Program-made: the position numbers and the translations under genes
Shown: positions 55,338-64,000 of the stretch, piece after piece
Numbering within the stretch: position 1 is the stretch's first letter
Layout: every line of letters begins with the position of its first letter
Assembly: GCF_001619985.1 (NCBI RefSeq)
Contig: NW_017264204.1
Span: 127,983-191,982 of the forward strand
Reading direction: 5' to 3'
From: Xylona heveae TC161
Lineage: Eukaryota > Ascomycota > Xylonomycetes > Xylonales > Xylonaceae
Length of the DNA stretch: 64,000 nucleotides
The notes under the pieces: model-generated
Databases searched by the model: none
Told to the model about the DNA's origin: nothing
What the model saw: only the letters and a program-made list of their open reading frames with translations

Positions 55338-56678
55338 ATGTCGCTCCCAATCGAATACACCAACGAACTCAATACCCTCAATCGTGAGATACTGAAGCAC
55401 CAGCCCTCCGACGTGCTCCAGTTCTGCGCCAATTTTTTCAACCGACGACTCGAATCTCAGCGCGCCGAATTTCTCTTGCAGCACGGTCTGCCCAAATCCG
55501 CAACCACGACAGGAGGAATGGCTGAAAGCTCTTTTCCTGGAAGTAATCCCTTTGGTGGCGCGCCCAAACGCGGCGGCGGCATGGGCCGTGTGGTCGAAGA
55601 GGACGAGAACAATGCTGGCTCCCCGACCGACCCTTCCTCTGCCCTGGGCGAGCAGGATGCCGTAGGCAACCGTGACCGCTCTCCACCTGCTGCCCGCTCC
55701 GCCAATGCCTCGTCCAAACTCTCAGAGGGTTTTCCATCCAACTATAGCATGGGTCGTCGGACCTCGGTCTCGGCCGAGTCGTTGAACCCGACGGCATCCA
55801 CCAACGATTGGACCCCTCCCTTCCACAACAAGACTCAAGAACAATTGTCTCGCCTCAAGTCTGCTGTTGCAAGCAATTTCCTCTTTGCGCACCTGGACGA
55901 GGAGCAATCGGCCCAAGTCCTCGGCGCCCTTCAAGAGAAGCCCATCCCTGCCAAGGACATCAAGGTCATCACCCAAGGTGACCAGGGTGACTTTTTCTAT
56001 GTTGTCGAGAAGGGCCAATTTGACGTCTACGTCAACTCTGCAGGCGCACTGCAACCGGGTCCCGATGGCATGGGAAAGAAGGTGACAAGCATTGGACCCG
56101 GTGGCTCCTTTGGTGAGCTGGCTCTAATGTATAATGCTCCTCGCGCTGCCACGGTCATCTCCACTGAAGCCCACTCCACGCTCTGGGCCCTCGATCGGAT
56201 AACGTTTAGACGAATTCTCATGGACTCTGCCTTCCAACGTCGCCGAATGTACGAGAGCTTCCTCGAAGAGGTCCCGCTGCTTTCCTCCCTCACACCGTAT
56301 GAGCGCTCCAAGATTGCCGACGCGCTTGACGCACAAAAATATCCTCCGGGTAGCACCATCATCAAAGAAGGTGACCCCGGTGAGGCATTCTACATTATCG
56401 AGAATGGAGAAGCTGAGGTGTTCAAGCGGGGAACAGAGAAGGCGGTTCACAAGTACAAGAAAGGCGATTACTTTGGTGAGCTTGCTCTGTTGAACGATGC
56501 GCCGCGTGCCGCGAGCGTGATCAGCAAGACTGAGGTCAAAGTGGCCACACTGGGTAAGGACGGCTTCCAGCGCTTGCTCGGTCCGGTTGAGGGCATCATG
56601 CGGAGAGATGATCCCAGCAAACAGGCCGCAGTCATTGAGGAGTCGATTGATCCACTCACCAAGGAAGCACAAAGCTGA
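55338..56678 (+). CDS. pkaR: cAMP-dependent protein kinase regulatory subunit
   Basis: Intron-free 446 aa from ATG 55338 (an earlier in-frame GTG is not a start). The N-terminal dimerisation/docking helices are EILKHQPSDVLQFCANFF followed by NRRLESQRAEF. A disordered linker holds the inhibitor site GRRTSVSAE (about residues 145-150): RRTSV, phosphorylatable Ser, type II-like. Two cyclic-nucleotide domains follow; their phosphate-binding cassettes are FGELALMYNAPRAATV and FGELALLNDAPRAASV, each with the key Glu and Arg. Without cAMP it holds the catalytic subunit inactive; cAMP binding releases it. It acts in cytosol and nucleus in nutrient sensing, growth and conidiation (established for fungi). 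Whether the internal leader is spliced is unknown. Confidence 0.96.
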   Translation: MSLPIEYTNELNTLNREILKHQPSDVLQFCANFFNRRLESQRAEFLLQHGLPKSATTTGGMAESSFPGSNPFGGAPKRGGGMGRVVEEDENNAGSPTDPSSALGEQDAVGNRDRSPPAARSANASSKLSEGFPSNYSMGRRTSVSAESLNPTASTNDWTPPFHNKTQEQLSRLKSAVASNFLFAHLDEEQSAQVLGALQEKPIPAKDIKVITQGDQGDFFYVVEKGQFDVYVNSAGALQPGPDGMGKKVTSIGPGGSFGELALMYNAPRAATVISTEAHSTLWALDRITFRRILMDSAFQRRRMYESFLEEVPLLSSLTPYERSKIADALDAQKYPPGSTIIKEGDPGEAFYIIENGEAEVFKRGTEKAVHKYKKGDYFGELALLNDAPRAASVISKTEVKVATLGKDGFQRLLGPVEGIMRRDDPSKQAAVIEESIDPLTKEAQS

Positions 56679-57114
56679 TTCGACTTGGTTTACCTTTGTG
56701 TTGACATGGAAATGAAAATGACTGTCAAGATTAAACAAGGTTTTCGCTGTTGTTCTGGGAAATAACGAGATGTCGCGGAGCGCTTCACGATTATGTTTTG
56801 CTTTTCGGGCGTTGGGTTTTTTACTTGTTACCTAGTATTATGAATATTGATTGCCTCCTTGTGGGCATTATGTCCAATGAGCAAGTCTTGTCGATACGTA
56901 GTGGAAGAATTCATGACGATACTGAGAGCACGAATTTATTGAAAAAGTACAAGACAAACATTCTGTTTAATTGACCTTCTGTCGAACAGCGCAAAGAATT
57001 CGAACCGCCATGACCCAATTTGAGAACCCCATTATCCATCAACGCCATCCGCCTTTAAAAATTCCCTGAATGTGGAATCATTGAAAACGACCTCATATGC
57101 TCTAAAACATGCCT

Positions 57115-57823
57115 TTAGCGTGCGCCCTGTCTTCTCAGCTCGAGAATCTCCTGTCTCAGCCCTTCGGCAGCGACCTCGACTTCAATTATTTTTCCAACAC
57201 CTGCCTGCCATGCCATATCCAGTGTTTGAATCTCTCCTCTGACACCTTCCTGCGCTCCCTTTCGTAATCTATTAATCTGTTCGGTGTGCTCCTTTACAGC
57301 TGCAAGCTCCTTTTCCAAACCTCGCAATACGTCTTCAAGCTGAGAGTTTCCAATCAGCCATGCGTTTTTGCCAAACTTTTCCAGCAGCGCCAAGTTTGTT
57401 AGGCGCATCTGCAGATGTGTAGATGAGGAGTACGATTTTCGAAGAATATCTCGCCACTGCTCCAAAACTTGCGGTCGCTCCTCATCCGAAGTTGGGTCTG
57501 TCTGCGGAGGATCTAGCGCTTCATATCGCGATAAGTCGATGCCACCCGTCAATGGCTGGCCAGCAGCTTGTCGTTCAAGCTCTTGTTGGATTAAAGAAGA
57601 GAATTTTGGCTCCTCAGAAGCTGGCAGCAGCGGGTGCAGCGTCGTTAAATAGTCTTTGGGCACTTCACCAGCGATTTGGCTCTCGACTCGTGCCCGCTCA
57701 TCGGGGGTTATATCTTGGTCAATGTCTGAAATCTTGTTAGCATTGCCAGGTGCCCGTTTCAATGAGAAGATATCAGCGAGACATACATGGCAGCGAGTCG
57801 TGAGACTCTTGAATTAAAGACAT
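57115..57823 (-). CDS. Pre-mRNA splicing factor SPF27/BCAS2 family (Cwf7-like)
   Basis: Two exons on the minus strand (57787-57823, 57115-57725) give 215 aa. MSLIQESHDSLPY joins across the intron to IDQDITPDERARVESQIAGE, the standard N-terminus of the family. The middle has KDYLTTLHPLLPASEEPKF and IDLSRYEALDPPQTDPTSDE. The C-terminal half is coiled coil (LEDVLRGLEKELAAVKEHTE ... LRQEILELRRQ). SPF27 is a structural subunit of the Prp19/NTC complex that activates the spliceosome; nuclear. It is transcribed away from the ceramidase gene and ends facing pkaR. Confidence 0.9.
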
Positions 57824-58200
57824 CTTTGGTTGATGTTTGACTAGAGCACTAATCAGATTGTATGGGCCAAACTGTCCTGCAATAACTTAATGGCTGATGC
57901 ACTCGGGCTATAATTTTTGCGGGACCGAGCCGAAAGGTGTGGCGGGTGACTAGGCTGCTCTAAGAGAGCTCCGACCAACGTCACTGCTATCTCGCCCTTC
58001 CCTGGAGCTGGTCGAGGGAATATAACCCTCACCAGCCTAAACCTGAAGACAAAATTTGCAATATGATGTCTTTCCCATGATTGAGAAGAAGAAAATATCT
58101 GGTATTTTTATCTACAATTCATTGCCATTATATTTTATTGTATATTTGATTAGATCCTTGCTGTCATTGTACTTGGGTGGCTCAATTGTTAGTAGATCAA
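57824..58200. other. Divergent promoter between SPF27 and ceramidase genes
   Basis: About 380 bp; both genes start outward from here. No other gene seen. Confidence 0.5.
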
Positions 58201-60864
58201 ATGTCGCGTCTCACCATCACGATTGCATTGTCTTCTGCTTTCTTTGCCCTAGCAATTGTACTCCATATTATTTATACCTATGGCCTGTTTGAAATATATG
58301 CTTTGAGCTCTAAATTTCCCAAAGGGAACCTTCACGAGCTTCAGAGCGAACTAAAGCAATTGCATGATGACTCGTTAATTACACCAAAGAATGAAGCCAC
58401 GCATCTCCTCGGTGTGGGAAAAGCTGATATTACTGGGTACGAGACGAGAAATCTTAAGGATTGAGCCAATTTTCTTTGCTAATATGCTCTAGCCCGGTCG
58501 TGGAGATTAATATGATGGGATATGCTGACCCTAAGCAAGTGGGCACGGGGCTACGACAGAGGCTGTATTCCAGAGCTTTCATAGTCGGAGAGATGAATAA
58601 TACGTCTAACCGATTTGTATACCTTGTACTTGATACGCAGTCTGGAGATACTGCGGTACGATATGGCATCTTGGAAGGATTAGCAAACCTCGGGCCTCAG
58701 TATGCCATGTATGGACACAACAACGTAGCGGTTACCGGAACCCATTCTCATTCTGGCCCTGGGGCATGGTTAAATTATCTTTTACCTCAAATCACGAGCA
58801 AGGGCTTTGATAAGCAGAGCTACCAAGCAATTGTTGATGGAGCTTTGCTTTCCATCCGAAAAGCCCATGAGAGACTGACCCTCGGCCATCTCTCCGTCGG
58901 GAGCATTGATATTCTCGATGCCAACATAAATCGAAGCCCATATGCATATCTCTCCAATCCAAAGGATGAGCGCAACCGCTACAAACATGACGTTGACAAG
59001 GCGTTGACGCTACTCAAATTCCAACGAGCGTCAGATGACAAGACCATGGGCGTCCTCACGTGGTTTCCCGTCCATGGAACGGCGATGCTTGGCAACAATA
59101 CTCTTATTTCCGGCGATAACAAGGGAGTGGCAGCATACCTATTCGAAAAGGACATGCATAATTCAAGCGATGCCTCAGAGGAATTTGTTGCTGGCTTTTC
59201 GCAGGCCAACGTTGGTGACACTTCGCCAAATGTTAATGGAGCATTCTGTGAAGATGGGTCTGGGCTACCATGTGACTTTCAAGACAGTACGTGTGGAGGG
59301 AAAAATGGTGCATGTCACGGGAGAGGCCCATTCTTTGGCGAAAATGACGGCGGTACGAAAAGCTGTTTTGAGATTGGCAAGAGACAGTTTCTTGGAGCAA
59401 AGAAGCTCTATGTAAGTCACACTTTATTGAAACAAAAGGATACGCAATTCTAATATCATTTTAGGATGATCCACATGCCTTTACAGCCATTCATACAGGC
59501 ACCGTTAGATCACTACACTCCTTTGCCAACTTCTCCAGTTTTAGCTTTTCCCATCCCAACGGTAGTATCGTCTCTACATGTCCCGCGGCACTAGGGTACT
59601 CATTTGCAGCCGGGACCACTGATGGGCCTGGCGCATTCGACTTTAAGCAAAACAACTCGGACGCGCCGAATGCCAATCCATTGTGGGCTGTAGTCCGCAA
59701 CTCAATTCACGAACCCAGCGAGGCTCAAGTCCAATGTCACGACCGCAAGCCAATTCTTCTCGACGTTGGCGAGACAACAGAACCGTATCTGTGGACGCCA
59801 AATGTAGTCGACATTCAACTTTTCCGTGTCGGCCAACTCATCATTATCGTCAGCCCAGGTGAAGCGAGTACCATGGCGGGGCGCCGGTGGAGAGAAGCTC
59901 TGGCCCATGAATCTGCTGCGTTGCGTCTTACTGATAACGACGGCATCACCGATGCACAGTCAAGCTCAGAGGAACTCGACTCATCAGCCAGCAACATGCT
60001 CGTCGTCCTTGGTGGCCCGGCAAATAGTTATGCGCACTACATCACTACCGAAGAAGAGTACGGCGTACAGCGGTACGAAGGCGCATCAACGCTCTACGGC
60101 CCGCATACTCTTAATGCATATATTAACCTTACTCTCTCCTACCTGCCTTATCTCGATGCCTCGGCAACGGGCCATCCAGGCCAGGGCCCGAGTCCGCCAA
60201 ACCACGTTAATAAATCACTGAGTTTTATACCCGGCGTAGTATACGATCGTGCGCCGCTGTTCAAGTCGTTTGGGCAGGTCCTGAACGATGTGGACTCCAA
60301 GGTGTACCGAGCCGGGGATTCAGTCAGCGCCTCATTTGTAGGTGCGAATCCGCGAAATAACCTCCGTTTGGAGAACACATATGTTGCGGTTGAGCGAAAG
60401 ATACCTACTGCCGCAGGCACACAGGAATCGGATGCATCTGGCGAGACAAAGACGGGCAGCACTGTCCAGCCTGGCCCTCATAGTGGCGGAGCTGGAGATC
60501 CAAATGATGAGATTCGCAAGCCACGACGGAATAGATATATCGACCACAATTGGGTCACTGTGCGAGACGACGCAGATTGGTCCCTCGTGTTTGAATGGCA
60601 AAGAAAAAACACTGTCCTGGGAACCAGTGAAGCCGTTGCAACTTGGGAGATTGAGGATGATACACCTGGTAAGTGCCTTTTTCCCCTTACTCCCATTATT
60701 GCCATGCTTTCCTCCCTTTTCAAGTGGACCCAGACTAATTTCTCGTCGGAACCATTCACACAGCTGGTACGTATCGCCTGCATTATTACGGCGATGCAAA
60801 ATCGCCCGTATCGGGAACAATTACGCCATTTGATGGCGTGAGCGGGGAATTTCATGTACAGTGA
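58201..60864 (+). CDS. Neutral ceramidase
   Basis: Four exons (58201-58436, 58493-59411, 59465-60668, 60764-60864) give 819 aa. An N-terminal signal-anchor helix (ITIALSSAFFALAIVLHIIY) is followed by the catalytic domain. It holds GVGKADITGPVVEINMMGYA, the zinc-site stretch VTGTHSHSGPGA, a second zinc-site region WFPVHGTAMLGNNTLISGDN, FSQANVGDTSPNV, and the serine-nucleophile box TDGPGAFDF. The C-terminal part carries the immunoglobulin-like domain (AGDSVSASFVGANPRNNLRL ... THNWVTV-type ending IDHNWVTVRDDADWSLVFEW). The last exon ends RLHYYGDAKSPVSGTITPFD and stops at 60864. It splits ceramide into sphingosine and fatty acid; a type II membrane or secreted location is inferred. A Ser/Thr/Asp-rich insert (about 58 residues, ETKTGSTVQPGPHSGGAGDP) is extra to the C-terminal domain. 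Confidence 0.92.
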
Positions 60865-61734
60865 TTATGTTCTGGCACTCTTGTATATATATGCATTATA
60901 AATGACAACTTACGTTGGATTTTCTGACTCTTCTGAAGCTCTGCTGATGTTATCATCTCAATTATTCTACGTGTCTACTGCATTGACTATATCTAGTGTG
61001 ACTGGTGTTATTACTATAATTTATTCATTATTTATTCATTATTTATTGATTGCAGATATTTGATCCCATCGCATATGAAGCGTATCTTATATTTTGATTT
61101 TCTTTTCTTTTATTTTTCATTTTCTCCCTGTTCCTTCTCAACTTTCCCTTATCCCAGTATCTGCAATATCCAATCTACCTTTCTACATGCTACACATAAG
61201 GTAGTTAGTCATCTGCTACAAGCGCCAACGCGACCAAATAATCCATCATTTACGGTTCTGGATTTGCCCATAGCAGCTACGATACAGCCGAGTATGTATG
61301 ATTATATTATATAAACCTTTGGTAGAGTCCTAAGCTCCTAGATTTCTAGACTCCTAGACATACGCCCTTTCAGCCTACCTTCTAACAAAATATCCAACAA
61401 ACAGACCATGAAAAAAAAGTTTCATGTGCTCCACTTAAGTTCCTATAATGAATGCATGAATTCAGCAACGCCAGTCGTTCATTGACCTTCCCAATCATCC
61501 TGGTCCCCCCTCCCTCGAAAAACTAATCGCAGCTTGCTCCCGTCCTTTTGGAAAAATAAAAAATAAAAAGCAAAATAAAATGTCCAAGTAAAGTCAAGGC
61601 GATACGAGGATTTTGATCCTTTCGCAGACATAGTGACCTTAGAGATAATAACTCCAGAGAGAATGACCTCGTCAATCGACAACCTTCGTGACTAGTAACC
61701 TGATCAAAATAATCTGGTAACCTGGCCAGACAAA
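60865..61734. other. Convergent 3' region
   Basis: Ceramidase and the UBR7-like gene end towards each other. AT-rich, with CTCCTAGA-type short repeats near 61335-61360. No gene seen. Confidence 0.5.
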
Positions 61735-63744
61735 CTAGTAGCCTGTTCAAATAAATCAGTCTTGGAAATCAATCGTACAAAAGCACACTTAATTTGATAA
61801 CAACTCTTTCAAGCACAAAAAGAAAATAAGAATGAGAAAAAACATAAAAACAAATAAATAAACAAATAGAAAAAGACAAAAAGACAAAGAGACAAGGACA
61901 AAGGGGTAAAAAAGACTCACCACTTTGCTGCTTCCGACCACCTTGCTGCTCGCCATCAGGATCATGGTCACCACCATCACGACTACTGCTTGAGCGCGCT
62001 GCTCCGCCCGCCGCTTTGATAGCCTCTGTATCACCGCGGAGTTTTTCAAAATATTTTTTGATATCCTCTGCTCCGACAGCTTGTCCGCTCTCTGCAAACG
62101 GTTGCAAGAAGCTCTTGACTTTGTCTTTGAGGTGGTTGTATACCATTACTCCTTCTATTTTGGGGAAAATTCAGCATGTCTTCCTTTTTCAAGATAACCA
62201 TTTACCGTATTTGGCAGACGTTGGAGGGAGTATGTGGGAAATGGAATTGAGGAGGGTCTTACCGATTGCGCGCACGCGATCCATATTGCTTAGCGCTGCT
62301 TCGCCGCGATCAAGCAGACTACCTGTGCCTGCGCTGCCGTTGCCGCCGTCGCCGCTTTCTGATAGAGGAGGCTCATAGGAATCTTCCTCCTCGAGAAGTT
62401 GAGGGAATTTGGCCAATTGGGGGAAACAATCTTTGCAGCGGCAGAATTGGTCGCGGAAATCTTCCTTGACGAATAGAGACAGAGTTCCAGTGGGCGCGGC
62501 TGGGAGTTGTTGATACCGGCAAGTGGAAGAAGAAATCTCGGGGTTGTGCTTGGGTTGGTTTTCGGACTGATCATCTGTTGTGTTCTTGGGTTTCTTTGCA
62601 GATTGAGAGTCGACTTCAGGGTCTTGGTCTTCTGCTTTGCGTTTTTTCGAAACCGCTTCGTCTGCTGTTGCTGCCTGGCCCTCGGAAGAAGACGAAGAAG
62701 CCTTGACATCTGCTGATTGCTGCTCTTGGCCTGGCTCATCCTTTACTACTGGCGAATCTTTTTTAAAGACGGGTCCAAGGAATCCCGCCATCCCAGCATA
62801 ACGCTTGATCCAGGGGTTTGATTCCACGCATTTATAGCAAATGAAGGATTCGAAGTCGTCCTCGGCAGGGAACCCAGGCGGTAGAGGCGCATCATCCTCA
62901 TCGCCTTCCGCGTTCGCCTCGTTCGCCTCGTTCTTAATCTCCGATTTGATTTCTGCATCTCCAGTTGTTGCTTCGTCCGCAGGCATCTCCTTCGTGGCAG
63001 GTTTCTGCCGTTCTAAACCCAGGACGCACTCAGGATGCCACCAGTCCTCGCCACATCCACCCTCCTTTTCTGATCCTAGACCAAGACATTGAAACATTGT
63101 GCCCCTCTCCTTTTCAGCGTCGTATTCTTCGCCGCAGCCGCAGAATCTGTTCTTGAAATTCTTATTGTAAACATTAGCCGCGGCGGGCTCCTCAGAATGC
63201 ACGCCACCCTTGGTGCCCGTGGCCGAGTTGAGTCGAAGTGAGCAAGGCGATGTAGCAGGAATGCGCGTGGTGCCACAATCGCAAACAAAGTTGCGCTTGC
63301 AGAATAACTCGACCAGCTCGTGCTCTCCATGACAGGATATCGAGCAAGAGTAACAGACGCCGGCGGGGCTGTAGCTTTGCGAATCTTGTGACAGAGGTGG
63401 GTTGCAGGTCAGGCAGGAGAAGATGCTTTGGCGCAAGGGTCCAAGAGGTTTTGTACAAGTATCAAAGGCCTGTCAAATGTCAGACAAAATTTCTAATCTA
63501 GTTTGGAAGCAGCTTACATATGGAAGCGCCTCACGAGCATCTGCTTCAAGGCGGAGTTGATTGGTAATGTATCTATAGTAGCGAGATCAGAAAGAGCTGA
63601 AAATGTGATATTAGCGACGTCATGTACTTACTCTGCTGCAGTTTGTGAGTCTTCAGATGCATTTGAGAAACTGGCTGTCCGAGAAGCTCGGCCTTGAGCA
63701 GCTGAGCCCTCTTTGACATCAGAGGATGGTGCAGGATGCGCCAT
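61735..63744 (-). CDS. UBR-box/PHD protein, UBR7/Mlo2-like
   Basis: Five exons on the minus strand (63632-63744, 63518-63572, 62263-63469, 61921-62154, 61735-61742) give 538 aa. The UBR zinc box lies at about residues 65-130: FSCLTCNPPLSQ, VCYSCSISCHGEHELVELFC, KRNFVCDCGTTR. The atypical PHD finger follows: NRFCGCGEEYDAEKERGTMF, CGEDWWHPECVLGLER, and FICYKCVESNPWIKRYAG. An acidic and Ser-rich linker leads to a third Cys-rich piece, FVKEDFRDQFCRCKDCFPQL. This is the layout of human UBR7 and S. pombe Mlo2; UBR7 binds histone tails and acts as a ubiquitin ligase, so a nuclear role is inferred. The final exon in this model is only 8 nt (ending GY-stop); the frame without it runs into a T-rich intron. 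Confidence 0.87.
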
Positions 63745-64000
63745 TGTAACGGGGGTAGCAACGGTTGCTTGATTTTTTTTCTTGATCTAAGCAATATGAC
63801 GGTAAATAGTCTCAGGAAAGACAGCTGATTCGTCTACAAATAATTGTTTCGTAAATGATTCAGACTATCTCCTATGATTTTCCTGGCTGGAGCTATCACA
63901 TTCACACACACACTCTCTCTCACACTTGAGAGTCGCGACACGCCCCATGTCGCCTACCTTTCCTAAACGGGGTTTAATTGAAATCGCGTCGCGCGTCGTG
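63745..64000. other. Upstream region of the UBR7-like gene
   Basis: Promoter side of the minus-strand gene up to the window edge; contains CACACACTCTCTCTCACAC microsatellite at about 63904-63925. Nothing else seen. Confidence 0.5.

Noticed and set aside
1-64000. CRISPR arrays, bacterial operons, riboswitches, rRNA genes
   Set aside because: Introns and gene content are fungal; no array-like spaced repeats, no rRNA sequence and no riboswitch fold were seen.

Overview
The window is nuclear DNA of a filamentous ascomycete (Pezizomycotina; a Eurotiomycetes-like fungus is my best guess, by inference). Most protein genes are split by short GT-AG introns of about 50-195 nt with CTAAC/CTGAC-like branch sites. 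The gene set is typically fungal: an Fhl1-type forkhead factor, C2H2/fungal_trans and bZIP-DUF3425 regulators, a Dal5-type MFS carrier, a PKA regulatory subunit, a ZtGT2-like glycosyltransferase and a fungal Ten1. I recognised families from the protein sequence alone, with no database search. Exon joins were chosen by splice signal and reading phase, and each spliced model given adds up to a whole number of codons.

Layout. 0-9.9 kb: 3' part of an FHA-forkhead gene (open at the left edge), a C2H2 transcription factor with 11 exons, and a GST/eEF1B-gamma-like gene. 10.9-18.4 kb: a beta-hydroxyacid dehydrogenase, a Tc1-like transposase remnant beside a headless A/B-barrel-like exon, an MFS transporter and a 2-oxoglutarate/Fe(II) oxygenase. 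18.5-20.9 kb: a decayed coiled-coil gene with TA-flanked non-autonomous elements, then a tRNA-Gly(GCC). 21.9-23.9 kb: divergent snf7 (ESCRT-III) and ten1 (telomere CST complex). 23.9-27.8 kb: 3.9 kb with no recognisable gene. 27.8-33.8 kb: GT2 glycosyltransferase, a PaiB-type FMN-binding protein and a GNAT acetyltransferase. 33.9-36.0 kb: another decayed coiled-coil region. 36.8-42.5 kb: L-threonine aldolase, a complete-looking Tc1/mariner element with perfect 111-bp inverted repeats, and two small genes of unknown function (76 and 162 aa). 43.6-48.0 kb: a bZIP factor and a methionine-permease-like transporter. 48.7 kb: a 45-base assembly gap. 49.3-63.7 kb: a CBM48 protein with a long repetitive tail, the PKA regulatory subunit, the spliceosome protein SPF27/BCAS2, a neutral ceramidase and a UBR7/Mlo2-like protein.

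Most genes are unrelated housekeeping or regulatory loci, and I see no convincing biosynthetic cluster. The unusual parts are the mobile and decaying segments: 13.1-13.7, 18.6-20.5, 33.9-36.0 and 38.8-40.8 kb. Two of these (18.7-19.5 and 33.9-36.0) share a short sequence pattern suggesting one family of coiled-coil proteins that has decayed at both sites. I did not find a clearly new defence or molecular system. The best candidates for something undescribed are that family, the two small orphan genes, and the three repeat types in the tail of the CBM48 protein.
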